DNA of 64,000 bases, taken from positions 10,154 through 74,153 of the forward strand of contig JAEZCC010000047.1 of the NCBI GenBank assembly GCA_023412715.1, given 5' to 3'. The notes below the pieces were generated by a model. It did not search any database, had not been told where the DNA came from, and saw nothing but the letters and a program-made list of their open reading frames with translations. Origin of the DNA: Bacillota bacterium. GTDB lineage: Bacteria; Bacillota; Clostridia; Oscillospirales; Acutalibacteraceae. Positions 25,535-34,138 of the stretch are shown here, piece by piece. Every line of letters begins with the position of its first letter. Position 1 is the first letter of the stretch. The position numbers and the translations under genes are program-made.

Positions 25535-26383
25535 TCAGGCGGGCCTGCGGCCTCCCGCGGTGGCCTGCGTTTTTGGGATGCGGACAATGCACTCTATATA
25601 TTCTTCCGTTTCGCTTTTCAGCGTCTGGGCGTTGATGCCGCTCTGCTTCATGGTCTGCACGGCGTGCGAAATGGTATTGAGAAATATCCTCACGTCTTTT
25701 ACAACAGGGGTCTGATGCTGCCTGCAGGTATCTTCGCCCGCAATCAGCTTCAGTATGTATTCATCCGTCTGGCGGACGTTGTACCGCCTTTCAATGATGC
25801 AGGCCAGCGCCTTCGCCCGCAGCTCGTCGTCGTCTATACGGAGAAGCGCCCTCGCGTGGCGTTCCGTAAGGCCCGCGGCCATGATCTTTTCGCGCTCGTC
25901 GCCGGAAAAACGCAGCAGCCGCAGCTTGTTCGCCACGGCGGACTGGCTCTTGCCAAGGCGGTATGCCGCCTCTTCCTGCGTGACGTGCCAGGTCTCAATC
26001 AGCCTGCGGATTCCCTCGGCCTCCTCAAACATCTCGAGGTCCTGGCGCTGCATGTTCTCCGTCATCGCCATGACGGCGCTGGCGTCTGCCGAACAGTCGC
26101 TCACAATGCAGGGGACCGCCGCCATCCCGGCCATGCGGCACGCGCGAAGGCGCCGCTCGCCCGCGACAAGCTCGTAGCCGCCCGCAACGCGCCGGACGAT
26201 AAGCGGCTGGATCAGCCCGTTGACCCGTATGCTCTGCGAAAGGTTCTCCATCTCCTGCTCATCGAAAATCCTACGGGGCTGCGAAGGGTTCGGCTCGATT
26301 TTCTCGACGCCGAGTTCGACCACCCTGTTTCTGTCGTTTCGATGCAACGCGCCCGCCTCCCTTCCGGATTTCAGGACAAGCAT
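25535..26383 (-). CDS. noc: Nucleoid occlusion protein Noc (ParB paralogue)
   Basis: A 282-residue ParB-family protein. It shares the CTP-binding blocks GGYELVAGERRLRACRMAGM and ENMQRQDLEMFEEAEGI with ParB, but the recognition region reads LGKSQSAVANKLRLL and TERHARALL. Gln, Lys and Arg at these places are the residues reported to switch specificity from parS to the Noc-binding site, as in Bacillus Noc. Noc binds DNA and membrane and prevents division septa over the nucleoid. The start codon has GGAGG 6 bases in front. A perfect Noc-site match is at 38463. Position beside rsmG is the classical one. Confidence 0.92.
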   Translation of the reverse strand: MLVLKSGREAGALHRNDRNRVVELGVEKIEPNPSQPRRIFDEQEMENLSQSIRVNGLIQPLIVRRVAGGYELVAGERRLRACRMAGMAAVPCIVSDCSADASAVMAMTENMQRQDLEMFEEAEGIRRLIETWHVTQEEAAYRLGKSQSAVANKLRLLRFSGDEREKIMAAGLTERHARALLRIDDDELRAKALACIIERRYNVRQTDEYILKLIAGEDTCRQHQTPVVKDVRIFLNTISHAVQTMKQSGINAQTLKSETEEYIECIVRIPKTQATAGGRRPA

Positions 26384-26628
26384 AACACCCTCCGCCGGAA
26401 AAATTTGTAGAATTTGGGACCCGCCCGAAAATATTCACTTTTCTGTCCGCGGGCCTGCCTGCGCGGAAATCCTCTCCGCCTCGGCCGCATCTGGTCGAAT
26501 CCGGCCTTGTTTTCCACAATCCGACGCCATTCTGTTGAAAGATCTCCTTCCCGCGAGAAAATCGCCTGCCCGCTCGGGGAAAATTTTCTGCATCCCCGCT
26601 GGATTTCAGCCAAAAAACTCCGGGCATG
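26384..26628. other. Gene-free strip upstream of noc
   Basis: About 245 bp, A/T- and C/T-rich, with TTTTCCACA (26511, one mismatch to a DnaA box) but no gene, no clear promoter and no tRNA. It must hold the noc promoter; I cannot point to it with confidence. Confidence 0.4.
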
Positions 26629-26656
26629 AAAAAACGGGACGGAAAGTTCCGTCCCG
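26629..26656 (-). terminator. Terminator of the mnmE-mnmG-rsmG operon
   Basis: CGGGACGGAA and TTCCGTCCCG form a 10-bp stem; on the minus strand TTTTTTCATG follows. It lies 45 bases behind the rsmG stop. Confidence 0.88.
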
Positions 26657-26700
26657 CGAAAGTTTTCAACCGGATTGGTCCTCAAAGTGGAAAAACAGCG

Positions 26701-27417
26701 TCAGCCCAACGGCTGCTTTGCGATTTTCGATCCGTGCCTCGGGTACAAAGCCGGAATCGGCCCCGCGCGGCGGAAGAGATAGACGCTGCGCGCGTCGCCC
26801 GCCGGCAGGGCGTACTCTTTCACGGCCTCGACGCGGCAGGCGAGCGCGGCGGCGGCTTTTTTCGCTCCGGCGTCCTCTTCCGGCGAAACGCGGCCCTTCA
26901 TCGCGGCAAAAACGCCGTCCGGTTTCAGAAACGGCAGGCAGTACTCGCACAGCACCGGCATCGCCGCGACCGCCCGCGCCGTGACAAACCCAAATTTTCC
27001 GCGGTACTGCGCCTGCCGCGCGGCTTCTTCCGCCCGCGCGTGGACCAGCTCCGCACAAAGGCCGAGCTCCTTTCGCAGCGCTTCCAGAAACGCAAGGCGC
27101 TTGTTCAGGGAATCCAGCAGCGTCAGCCGCAGATCGGGGCGCAGAATCCCAAGCGGCACGCCAGGAAAGCCGGCGCCGGTCCCGACGTCCAGCACCGATT
27201 CGCCCTGCGCGGGCGCGAACGCTTTCAGCAGAAGCGCGCTGTCGAGAAAATGCTTGACCGCAATCCCTTCCGGATCCGTGATGGCCGTCAGGTTCATTTT
27301 TCCGTTCCATTCGGTCAGCAGGCCGGTATAGACGCGGAACCGCTCCTCCTGCTCCTGCGTCATTTCAATCCCGTATCCCCGCGCGTACTCCCGAAAAAGC
27401 GAGGCGGCGTCGCTCAT
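26701..27417 (-). CDS. rsmG: 16S rRNA (guanine-527-N7)-methyltransferase
   Basis: A 238-residue SAM-dependent methyltransferase (GidB). SAM motif I is VLDVGTGAGFPGVPLGILRP, followed by LLDSLNKRLAFLEAL and the conserved VTARAVAAMPVLCEYCLP. It methylates G527 in the 530 loop of 16S rRNA; loss gives low-level streptomycin resistance in other bacteria. Its start overlaps the mnmG stop, so the two are coupled. Confidence 0.94.
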   Translation of the reverse strand: MSDAASLFREYARGYGIEMTQEQEERFRVYTGLLTEWNGKMNLTAITDPEGIAVKHFLDSALLLKAFAPAQGESVLDVGTGAGFPGVPLGILRPDLRLTLLDSLNKRLAFLEALRKELGLCAELVHARAEEAARQAQYRGKFGFVTARAVAAMPVLCEYCLPFLKPDGVFAAMKGRVSPEEDAGAKKAAAALACRVEAVKEYALPAGDARSVYLFRRAGPIPALYPRHGSKIAKQPLG

Positions 27418-29426
27418 ACCGCGGTCCCCTCCTCTTTTCTGCGGCTCAGCCAGATCAGCAGCACCGAGATGTCCGCCGGACTGACGCCCGAGATGCGCGC
27501 CGCCTGGCCGATGTTCGCCGGTCGGACGGCCTGCAGCTTCTCCTGCGCTTCTTTCCGCAGCCCGACGATTTTCGTATAATCCGCGTCTTTCGGAAGCAGG
27601 CGGCCCTCTAGCCTGCGCGTTTCCGCAATCTGCGCCTTCTGCCGGGCGATGTAGCCCTCGTATTTGATTTCAATCTCCGCGTTTTCGAATACGGAATCGG
27701 GGCAGTCCGGCCTGCCGGCGTCCACCGGCTTCAGAATCCGGTAGTCAAGCTGCGGCCTGCGGATCAGCTCGGAGAGCTTCACGCCTGTCGTCACGGGCGA
27801 TGTTTCATGTGAAACAAGCAGTTCGTTCAGTTCCCGCGACGGCGGCAGGACCGTGCGCCCGACCCGCTGCAGCTCGCGCTTTTTGCGATCCTCTTTTTCG
27901 AGGAAGCGCTCCCAGCGCCCGTCTGAAATCAGGCCGATCCGCCGCCCGACGGGGGTCAGGCGCTCGTCGGCGTTGTCCTGCCTCAGAACGAGGCGGTACT
28001 CGCTGCGCGACGTCATCATGCGGTACGGCTCTTCCGTGCCCTTCGTAATCAGGTCGTCGACAAGCGTACCGATATAGCTGCCCGCCCGGTCGAGAACCAT
28101 CGGCTCGCAGCCGAGGATCTTCAGCGCGGCGTTGACGCCGGCGACAAGGCCCTGCGCGGCCGCCTCCTCGTAGCCGGAGCTTCCGTTGAACTGCCCGGCC
28201 CCGTACAGGCCGGGGAAATCCTTGAACTCCAGCGTCGCGTCCATCTGGCACGGGTCGGCGCAGTCGTACTCGATGGCGTAGGCCGCGCGCATGATCTCGA
28301 CATGCTCCAGGCCGGGGATGGTGCGGTAAAACTCGGCCTGCACCTCCTCCGGCAGCGACGTGCTCATGCCCTGCAGGTACATCTCTTCGGTGTCGAGGCC
28401 GCACGGCTCGATGAAGAGCTGATGGCGCTTTTTGTCGGCGAAGCGGATGATTTTCGTCTCGATGCTGGGGCAGTAGCGCGGGCCGATGCCGGTGATGCCG
28501 CCGGTAAAAAGCTGGGAGCGGTCCAGATTTTTAAGGATGATCTCCTTCGTCTTTTCGTTCGTCCAGGAAACATAGCATTCCGCGCGGTTGACGCCGGGCG
28601 TCAGCGTGTCGTAGGAAAACGGCACCACGGGGTCGTCGCCGCGCTGGACTTCAAGCCCGCTGAAATCGATGCTGGAGCGCAGCACGCGCGCGGGCGTGCC
28701 GGTCTTGAACCGGCGCAGGCGGATGCCGAGCTTCCGGAACGAATCCGCGAGAAAGGCGGCGGGGAACATCCCGTCCGGGCCGGAGTCATAAGAAATCTCT
28801 CCCACAAAGATTTTCCCGGTCAGGTAAGTCCCCGTCGCCACGACGACGGCCTTCGCCTCGTACGCCGCGCCGAAACGCGTCGTCAGCAGCCAGTTCCCGC
28901 TCTCTGCGCGTTCGAGGGAGATCACTTCCTCCTGCTTGAGCAGCAGGTTCGGCTGAAGCTCCAGCTTGTGCTTCATAATCTTGCCGTACTCCCGCCGGTC
29001 GATCTGCGCGCGCAGGGAATGGACGGCGGGGCCCTTGCCGCGGTTGAGCATCCGGCTCTGGATGAAGCAGGCGTCCGTGGTGCGGCCCATCTCGCCGCCG
29101 AGCGCGTCGATCTCGCGTACCAGGTGGCCCTTGGCCGTGCCGCCTATGGACGGGTTGCATGGGCAGTTGCCCACGGCGTCAAGATTGATGGTGAACACCG
29201 CGGTCAGGCAGCCGAGGCGCGCGGAAGCGAGAGCCGCTTCGATTCCCGCGTGGCCCGCGCCGATCACAGCGACGTCCAGCTTCCCGGCATCATAGCGGCG
29301 TGTCGCCGCAGCCGCGCCGCGCCGTTCGGCGGATCGGAACTCCTGGGCCGCGGCCGGCGCGGAAGCCTCCGGATTCTCCCGATCGGCAGAATCCGCAGCG
29401 TCAAGTTTTCCCGCATTACTGTTCAT
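27414..29426 (-). CDS. mnmG: tRNA uridine-34 cmnm5 modification enzyme MnmG (GidA)
   Basis: A 670-residue FAD enzyme that with MnmE installs carboxymethylaminomethyl groups on wobble uridine. Landmarks are VIGAGHAGIEAALASARLGC, NCPCNPSIGGTAKGHLVREI and RMMTSRSEYRLVLRQDNAD. The family is near 630 residues; here about 48 extra residues, Ala/Glu-rich and apparently disordered, precede the FAD fold. The extension begins at an ATG with AAAGGAAGG upstream, so it seems genuine. A parS-like site (27801-27816) is embedded in the codons for VSHET. Confidence 0.94.
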   Translation of the reverse strand: MNSNAGKLDAADSADRENPEASAPAAAQEFRSAERRGAAAATRRYDAGKLDVAVIGAGHAGIEAALASARLGCLTAVFTINLDAVGNCPCNPSIGGTAKGHLVREIDALGGEMGRTTDACFIQSRMLNRGKGPAVHSLRAQIDRREYGKIMKHKLELQPNLLLKQEEVISLERAESGNWLLTTRFGAAYEAKAVVVATGTYLTGKIFVGEISYDSGPDGMFPAAFLADSFRKLGIRLRRFKTGTPARVLRSSIDFSGLEVQRGDDPVVPFSYDTLTPGVNRAECYVSWTNEKTKEIILKNLDRSQLFTGGITGIGPRYCPSIETKIIRFADKKRHQLFIEPCGLDTEEMYLQGMSTSLPEEVQAEFYRTIPGLEHVEIMRAAYAIEYDCADPCQMDATLEFKDFPGLYGAGQFNGSSGYEEAAAQGLVAGVNAALKILGCEPMVLDRAGSYIGTLVDDLITKGTEEPYRMMTSRSEYRLVLRQDNADERLTPVGRRIGLISDGRWERFLEKEDRKKRELQRVGRTVLPPSRELNELLVSHETSPVTTGVKLSELIRRPQLDYRILKPVDAGRPDCPDSVFENAEIEIKYEGYIARQKAQIAETRRLEGRLLPKDADYTKIVGLRKEAQEKLQAVRPANIGQAARISGVSPADISVLLIWLSRRKEEGTAV
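27801..27816. other. parS site 2 (inside mnmG)
   Basis: TGTTTCATGTGAAACA, identical to parS site 1, one base from the consensus. Two exact 16-mers 3 kb apart beside the parAB locus are unlikely by chance. Confidence 0.88.
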
Positions 29427-29547
29427 TCATATGCCTTCCTTTGTAAGGTAGAAAAAACCAAAGCTGTCGTCTGTTTTTCTGATCCGGCCCGGGTGCCGGC
29501 GTGGTCTTCCTTGACGTTAAGACACGGAAGAAGAGCTTTTCAACCCG

Positions 29548-29588
29548 ATAAAAAAGCGGGAGCAGTTTCTTAGACTGTCCGGGCAAAA
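29548..29588 (-). repeat. Intergenic repeat module 1, diverged copy c
   Basis: GATAAAAAAGCGGGAGCAGT then TTCTTAGACTGTCCGGGC and AAAA resemble the core of the copies at 25.3 and 54.3 kb, with the stem partly lost. It lies between mnmE and mnmG, as part of their shared 220-bp intergenic strip, which otherwise shows only GC-rich inverted repeats (CCGGGCCATATGCCCGG at 29609). Confidence 0.5.
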
Positions 29589-29649
29589 GAAAGCCCTCCA
29601 TTCCCACCGGGCCATATGCCCGGCCGTACCCGCGGGGGCACCCCGCCGT

Positions 29650-31056
29650 CTACTTGCCCACGCAGAAATGGCTGAAAATCTCGTCCACGACCGCCTCGGT
29701 CGCCCGCTCGCCCGTCAGCTCAAGAAGCGCGGAAACGGCGTCTTCCACGGAAACCGTCACGGCGTCGAACGTCATGCCGGAATCCAGGGCGCCGAGCGCC
29801 TCTTCCACGCAGCCGGCCGCGCGCACCGCGGAATCGCGCTGCCGTTCGGTGAAGAGCATCCCCTGCGCGGGGTCGATCTTCGACGTGCCGAGCACGTCCG
29901 CCACCGTGCTTTCCAGCTCCTTCAGCCCGGCTCCGGTCGCGGCAGAAATATAAACAATATGTCTAAATCTATTTTTAATATACTTATAGTCTATTTTTTG
30001 CGGCAGATCGCTCTTGTTGACAACCGCGACGCACGGCACGGATTTCAGCTCGGCGGCGAGCGTACGGTCGGAGTCGTCCAGCTCCTGCGAAGAGTCGAAC
30101 ACCGCGAGCACAAGCTGCGCCGAGCGCACGCGGCCGAGGGCGCGCTCCACACCGATGCTCTCGACCGGGTCGTCGGTCGCGCGGATTCCGGCGGTGTCGG
30201 CAAGGCGCAGCGGGATCCCGCCGAGCAGCACGGTGTCCTCCACCACGTCGCGCGTGGTGCCGGCGTACTGCGTGACGATGGATCGCTCGCAGCCGGCGAG
30301 GAGGTTCATCAGCGTGGATTTGCCCGCGTTGGGCCTGCCCGCTATGACCGTGGCGACGCCTTCGCGCAGCGCCCGGCCCGCCTCGAACAGATTGAGCATG
30401 GAACGCAGCTTTTCCAGCGCCCCCGCGAGGGCCTCGCGCAGCTCTTCCGCCGTGACCTGCGGCACGTCGTCCTCCGGGTAATCCGCCCAGGCGTCGAGAT
30501 GCGCCGCCGCGCCGGTCAGGATGCCGCGCACGGAAACAATCTGCTTCTCGAGCGCGCCGTCGCGCCCGGCCAGGGCCGCCCGCGCCGCGGCCTCGCCCTC
30601 GGCGGAAACGATCTGCATGACGGACTCCGCCTCGGTCAGGCCCATCTTCCCGTTCAGGAACGCGCGGCGCGTGAACTCCCCCGGTCCGGCGGGGACCGCG
30701 CCCGCGCTCAGGACCGCGCGCAGCAGGCGGCGCAGGACGTACAGCCCCCCGTGGCAGGAAAGCTCCACCACGTCTTCGCCGGTGAAGCTTGCGGGCGCCC
30801 GGAAGTTCAGCGCGATCGCCTCGTCGATGTCCCCCGCGGAGTCGCGCACGCGGCCGTAAAGCGCGCGGTAGCCGCCCAGCTTTTCCAGCGATTTTCCGTG
30901 CGCGGAAACAAACACCCTGCCGGCTATTTTCTCAGCTTCCGGGCCGGAGATGCGCACCACGCCGAGCGCGCTGGACGCCTGCGGACCGAGCGACGGCTGC
31001 GGCGTGGAGATGGCCGCTATGGTGTCGCCGGAAGAGTGGTACGCGATCTTTTCCAT
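29650..31056 (-). CDS. mnmE: tRNA modification GTPase MnmE (TrmE)
   Basis: A 468-residue GTPase, partner of MnmG. N-terminal tetrahydrofolate-binding domain: TIAAISTPQ, LGVVRISGPEA, GEFTRRAFLNGKMGLTEAES. The G domain sits inside a helical domain: G1 AGRPNAGKSTLMN, G3 DTAGIR, G4 NKSD. The C-terminal FCVGK corresponds to the catalytic CIGK motif. ATG at 31056 with GGAGG 9 bases before it is preferred to a longer frame from 31083. Confidence 0.95.
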   Translation of the reverse strand: MEKIAYHSSGDTIAAISTPQPSLGPQASSALGVVRISGPEAEKIAGRVFVSAHGKSLEKLGGYRALYGRVRDSAGDIDEAIALNFRAPASFTGEDVVELSCHGGLYVLRRLLRAVLSAGAVPAGPGEFTRRAFLNGKMGLTEAESVMQIVSAEGEAAARAALAGRDGALEKQIVSVRGILTGAAAHLDAWADYPEDDVPQVTAEELREALAGALEKLRSMLNLFEAGRALREGVATVIAGRPNAGKSTLMNLLAGCERSIVTQYAGTTRDVVEDTVLLGGIPLRLADTAGIRATDDPVESIGVERALGRVRSAQLVLAVFDSSQELDDSDRTLAAELKSVPCVAVVNKSDLPQKIDYKYIKNRFRHIVYISAATGAGLKELESTVADVLGTSKIDPAQGMLFTERQRDSAVRAAGCVEEALGALDSGMTFDAVTVSVEDAVSALLELTGERATEAVVDEIFSHFCVGK

Positions 31057-31121
31057 ACGGAAACCTCCAAAAAGAGAGGGCAATTCACAACGGAACCGCC
31101 CTCTCGCAACGTTTATCGTAT

Positions 31122-31970
31122 TTACCCGTTCGTTTCGACCTTGCCGTAAAGCGCGCCTTTTTTCTCAGCCTTGGGCGGCTGGGGCTGGCCCTGTCCCGCC
31201 GCGGGCGGCGCGGGTCTCGGCGGCCGGTTCTGTCCCGCAAACGGCCTCGGCTGCCTCTGGCCGCCGCCGTACGGCGGGCGGCGCGGCGGCTGCCCGCCGG
31301 GGTCCCTGCGGTTTTTATTGAACCCGCCGCGGCGCTGCGGGCGCTCGCCGTTGACCGGGCCAATCACGACGTGGCGCTCGAGGTCTTCGCCCTCGGACCA
31401 CGATTTCGCCCCTTCCACCGTCTGCACGGCCGTATGGATAATGCGCCGCTCGTAGGGGTTCATCGGCTCCAGCGACGTGTTGCGGCCCGTGCGCAGGCTT
31501 TTCTCCGCCATTTTCTTCCCCAGCGAGTCAAGGGTCTGACGGCGTTTTTCGCGGTAATTGCCAATGTCTAGCGCGACGCGGTAATAAGAGCCGCCCACAT
31601 GGTTTGCGACAAGGCCGGCGAGGTACTGCAGCGCGTCGAGCGTTTCGCCGCGGTGGCCGATGACGAAGCCGATATCGTCGCCGTCCAGGGTCAGCATGGC
31701 GCTGCCCTCTTCCTTTTTGACGGACACCCTGACCCCCGCCACGCCCATGCAGGAAACAATGTCCCGCACGTACTGCGCGGCGATCTCGGCAGGGTCGTCC
31801 TCAATGAAGACCCTGACCTTGGCGGGGTTCCCGCCGAAAAGCCCGAACGTTTTCTTGGTCGGCAGTTCCAGGATCTCAAACTCGGCGTCGTACGATTCGA
31901 CTCCGAGCTCTTTGCAGGCCGCTTCTCTGGCAAGTTCGACGGTTTCACCGGTCCCTATTGCTTCTCTCAT
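31122..31970 (-). CDS. jag: RNA-binding protein Jag/KhpB with RGG-like tail
   Basis: A 282-residue protein. Jag_N domain at 1-50 (ETVELAREAACKELGVES, KKTFGLFGG), a KH domain at about 80-150 (IGFVIGHRGETLDALQYL with the GHRG loop), and an R3H domain (MNPYERRIIHTAVQ). From about residue 206 to the end there is a low-complexity tail rich in Arg, Gly, Pro and Gln (QRRGGFNKNRRDPGGQPP and more), about 75 residues that typical Jag proteins lack. It binds RNA and in Firmicutes affects cell-wall/elongation genes. It is located directly behind yidC, as usual. Confidence 0.93.
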   Translation of the reverse strand: MREAIGTGETVELAREAACKELGVESYDAEFEILELPTKKTFGLFGGNPAKVRVFIEDDPAEIAAQYVRDIVSCMGVAGVRVSVKKEEGSAMLTLDGDDIGFVIGHRGETLDALQYLAGLVANHVGGSYYRVALDIGNYREKRRQTLDSLGKKMAEKSLRTGRNTSLEPMNPYERRIIHTAVQTVEGAKSWSEGEDLERHVVIGPVNGERPQRRGGFNKNRRDPGGQPPRRPPYGGGQRQPRPFAGQNRPPRPAPPAAGQGQPQPPKAEKKGALYGKVETNG

Positions 31971-32010
31971 CGTTAACGACCTCCCCCGAAAGGCATTGCG
32001 CCTAAATTTT

Positions 32011-32991
32011 TTATCTACGCTTTTTCTGCGGCTCCGGCGCCGCTTCCCGCCGGAACGTCACGGGCTTCAGGGCGGCCTCCTCGGCTTCGAGGCGGGCGAC
32101 GCGTCTCGCTTCCGCCTCCGCGTTCAGGTCGTCCGGGCTGAACCAGACGTTCAGGACCACGGTCTGAAGAAAGCCGGTGATGGTCGAAATGATCCAGTAG
32201 AAGCCGACGGCCGCGGGCACCGTGCAGGCGAACCAGACGGAAATAAGCGGCATCAGGTAAAAAGTCGCCTTCATGCAGCCCTGCTGCTGCTGCATGCCCG
32301 GCTGCATCTTCATGGTGAAGTACTGCGCGAGGATGGAGGAAAGCAGGCACCCCATGGGAATCAGCCACAGATTCGACTGGAAAATCGTCCCGAAAATGTT
32401 CGACGGGTCGCTGGGCGTCTGCAGAAGATCCAGCCCCAGGAACATGAACCCGTGGCTGAACGACTCCAGCCTCGCCATCTCGGACGCGCCGAACATGGTG
32501 AGGAACGGCTTCAGGCTGGCGAAATTCTTGACGATTTCAATCTGGTTGTACGCCGTGTTGTAAGACGAGCCGAGGCCCGGCACATGGCTGAGCATGTCCA
32601 GCGCTTTGGTAATGGAGTCCGCAGAGAGGTGCAGCGCGTTGGCAAGCGGGTTCAGCACCGTGTAATACAGGCCGAACATGACGAGGAAGGGCAGAAACAT
32701 GGTGGTGCAGCCGCCCATGGGGTTGACCCCCTCGGAAGCGTAGAGCTTCTGCGTCTCTTCCTGCAGCTTCTGCTTGTCTTTCGCGTACTTTTTCTGCAGC
32801 TCTTTCTGCTTGAGCGAAAGCTTGGCCGTCGCCGCCATGGAGCGCTGCTGCTTGACCGAAAAGGGAAACAGAAGCAGCTTCACGACAATGGTGAAAAGGA
32901 TGATCGCCACGCCGTAGTTCTTCACGATCAGGTAGAAAAACCAGAGCAGGTAACCCAGGATGCTGCCGAAAAAATTGAAAATGTCAGTCAT
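32011..32991 (-). CDS. yidC: Membrane protein insertase YidC (SpoIIIJ/OxaA type)
   Basis: A 326-residue insertase. The core has the five-helix arrangement of the Gram-positive type: ILGYLLWFFYLIVKNYGVAI, the cytoplasmic coiled coil around LKQKELQKKYAKDKQKLQEE, FLPFLVMFGLYYTVL, and late helices with AVGFYWIISTITGF. The positively charged residue in LLFPFSVKQQRSM region of helix 1-2 and a basic C-terminal tail (PEPQKKRR, ribosome contact) are as expected. No lipoprotein cysteine is evident. It works with or without SecYEG in the plasma membrane. Confidence 0.94.
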   Translation of the reverse strand: MTDIFNFFGSILGYLLWFFYLIVKNYGVAIILFTIVVKLLLFPFSVKQQRSMAATAKLSLKQKELQKKYAKDKQKLQEETQKLYASEGVNPMGGCTTMFLPFLVMFGLYYTVLNPLANALHLSADSITKALDMLSHVPGLGSSYNTAYNQIEIVKNFASLKPFLTMFGASEMARLESFSHGFMFLGLDLLQTPSDPSNIFGTIFQSNLWLIPMGCLLSSILAQYFTMKMQPGMQQQQGCMKATFYLMPLISVWFACTVPAAVGFYWIISTITGFLQTVVLNVWFSPDDLNAEAEARRVARLEAEEAALKPVTFRREAAPEPQKKRR

Positions 32992-33005
32992 GCGGAAATT
33001 CTCCT

Positions 33006-33242
33006 CTATCTTCCGTCAACGCCTGTCCTTTTTTCAGGAACGGGGTCGTACCCCCCGCGGCTGAAAGGGTTGCAGCGCAATATTCTGTAGATTGCAAGCG
33101 CGGAGCCTTTGAGCGCGCCGAACCGCTCGATCGCCTGGATTGCGTAAGCCGAGCAGGTCGGGTAATATTTGCAGCACGGCCGCTTGTACGGCGAAATGGC
33201 CGTCTGGTAAAAGCGGACGAAAGCAATCAGAATCCGTTTCAT
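33006..33242 (-). CDS. yidD: Membrane protein insertion efficiency factor YidD
   Basis: A 78-residue amphipathic protein with the family's three cysteine blocks: [36 protein letters not shown] and [16 protein letters not shown]. It helps YidC insertion at the inner face of the membrane. The start overlaps the rnpA stop (ATGA), so it is translated from the same message between rnpA and yidC. Confidence 0.94.
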   Translation of the reverse strand: MKRILIAFVRFYQTAISPYKRPCCKYYPTCSAYAIQAIERFGALKGSALAIYRILRCNPFSRGGYDPVPEKRTGVDGR

Positions 33243-33577
33243 TGCAGAATCCCCGCGTTTTTCAGGTGCTGCTCCATTGCGCGCCGCACGTCGCACATCC
33301 TGACGAAAGGCGTCTTCGCCCTCGCGACGAAAACCAGGTCGTAACCGGGCCGTATTTCTGTCTGGACTGCGCGGAACGCCTCGCGGATAACCCTGCGCGA
33401 CCGGTTGCGTTTCACGGCGTTTCCGGTTTTCTTGCTTGTCGTAATGCCGACCCGAAGCGAAGACCCGCGGCGGCTTTTCATCACGTAAGACACCAGCACG
33501 GGGCTGACGAAAAATTTTCCGCGGGCGTAAATCCTCTGAAAATCCCTGTTCTGGTTGATAGACAGATATTTTTTCAT
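33239..33577 (-). CDS. rnpA: Ribonuclease P protein component
   Basis: A 112-residue basic protein subunit of RNase P, processing tRNA 5' ends. Features are the N-terminal [36 protein letters not shown] (the RNR motif contacting P RNA) and [13 protein letters not shown] at 33577 gives the usual MKKYLSINQ start. A TTG four codons earlier is rejected since an SD would touch it. Confidence 0.94.
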   Translation of the reverse strand: MKKYLSINQNRDFQRIYARGKFFVSPVLVSYVMKSRRGSSLRVGITTSKKTGNAVKRNRSRRVIREAFRAVQTEIRPGYDLVFVARAKTPFVRMCDVRRAMEQHLKNAGILQ

Positions 33578-33701
33578 TAGCAGGAACAACCCTTACCGGA
33601 TCTTTGATAAAAGAAAAGAAAGGCCGCAGCAAGCGGCCCCGCCCAAATCACGCGGCGGCGGAAACGGGATTCGGAGCCCCGCGCGGCCGCCGGCCCCTTC
33701 T

Positions 33702-33836
33702 TCAGTAAGACAGGCGGGTCCTTCCCTTTCTTCTGCGGCGCGAAAGCACCTTGCGTCCGTCCGACGTGGCCATGCGCTTCAGAAAACCATGCTCTTTTTT
33801 GCGGTGCAGCTTTTTGGGCTGAAAAGTTCTGAACAT
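33702..33836 (-). CDS. rpmH: 50S ribosomal protein L34
   Basis: A 44-residue protein reading [20 protein letters not shown] followed by [19 protein letters not shown] and TRLSY. This is a standard bL34 in the canonical position at the origin. SD AAGGAGGGG lies 9 bases upstream. Confidence 0.97.
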   Translation of the reverse strand: MFRTFQPKKLHRKKEHGFLKRMATSDGRKVLSRRRRKGRTRLSY

Positions 33837-33873
33837 GAAGAAACCCCTCCTTTCGGGCATACCTTGCCATAGC

Positions 33874-33903
33874 ATTATATCGTACGGGACGGCGGCATGT
33901 CAA
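33874..33903 (-). promoter_or_regulatory. Promoter of rpmH-rnpA-yidD-yidC
   Basis: On the minus strand TTGACA (33903-33898) and TATAAT (33879-33874) are 18 bases apart, about 38 bases before the rpmH start. Confidence 0.85.
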
Positions 33904-34078
33904 CACAGAGGCCTGTTTTCTGCAAAAAAATATGCAAAAACACCCTCGCCCCGCAGTTTTTCCCGTAACAATTACTATAACACAAGATTTCCTGAAAGAA
34001 AAGAAAAAATTCGGGGCATTCTCCGGGCAGGTAAAATTTTCTGAAATATTTTTTGCCCCGGGCAGGCGAAAACAGGAT

Positions 34079-34107
34079 TTGAAAAGGCGGGATATTTGTG
34101 CTATGAT
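34079..34107 (+). promoter_or_regulatory. dnaA: Promoter of dnaA
   Basis: TTGAAA (34079-34084), 17 bases, TATGAT (34102-34107), the latter with a TGC extension. It is the only good promoter in the 393-bp rpmH-dnaA strip, which has no DnaA boxes of good quality. The leader to the start is about 115 bases and contains two hairpins (TGCGG/CCGCA at 34145-34160; TTTCCGGCG/CGCCGGAAA at 34169-34191). Confidence 0.85.
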
Positions 34108-34124
34108 AATTAATGGAAACCTGT

Positions 34125-34138
34125 TGTTTCCGGAAACA
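34125..34138. promoter_or_regulatory. 14-bp palindrome in the dnaA leader
   Basis: TGTTTCCGGAAACA is a perfect palindrome located about +12 to +25 from the predicted dnaA transcription start, the place for an operator. It shares outer bases with parS (TGTTTC...GAAACA) and the centre with the Noc site, but is neither. Confidence 0.55.

Noticed and set aside
29416..29607. Small minus-strand frame in front of mnmG
   Set aside because: It overlaps the mnmG start, lacks an SD and runs through a diverged repeat hairpin.
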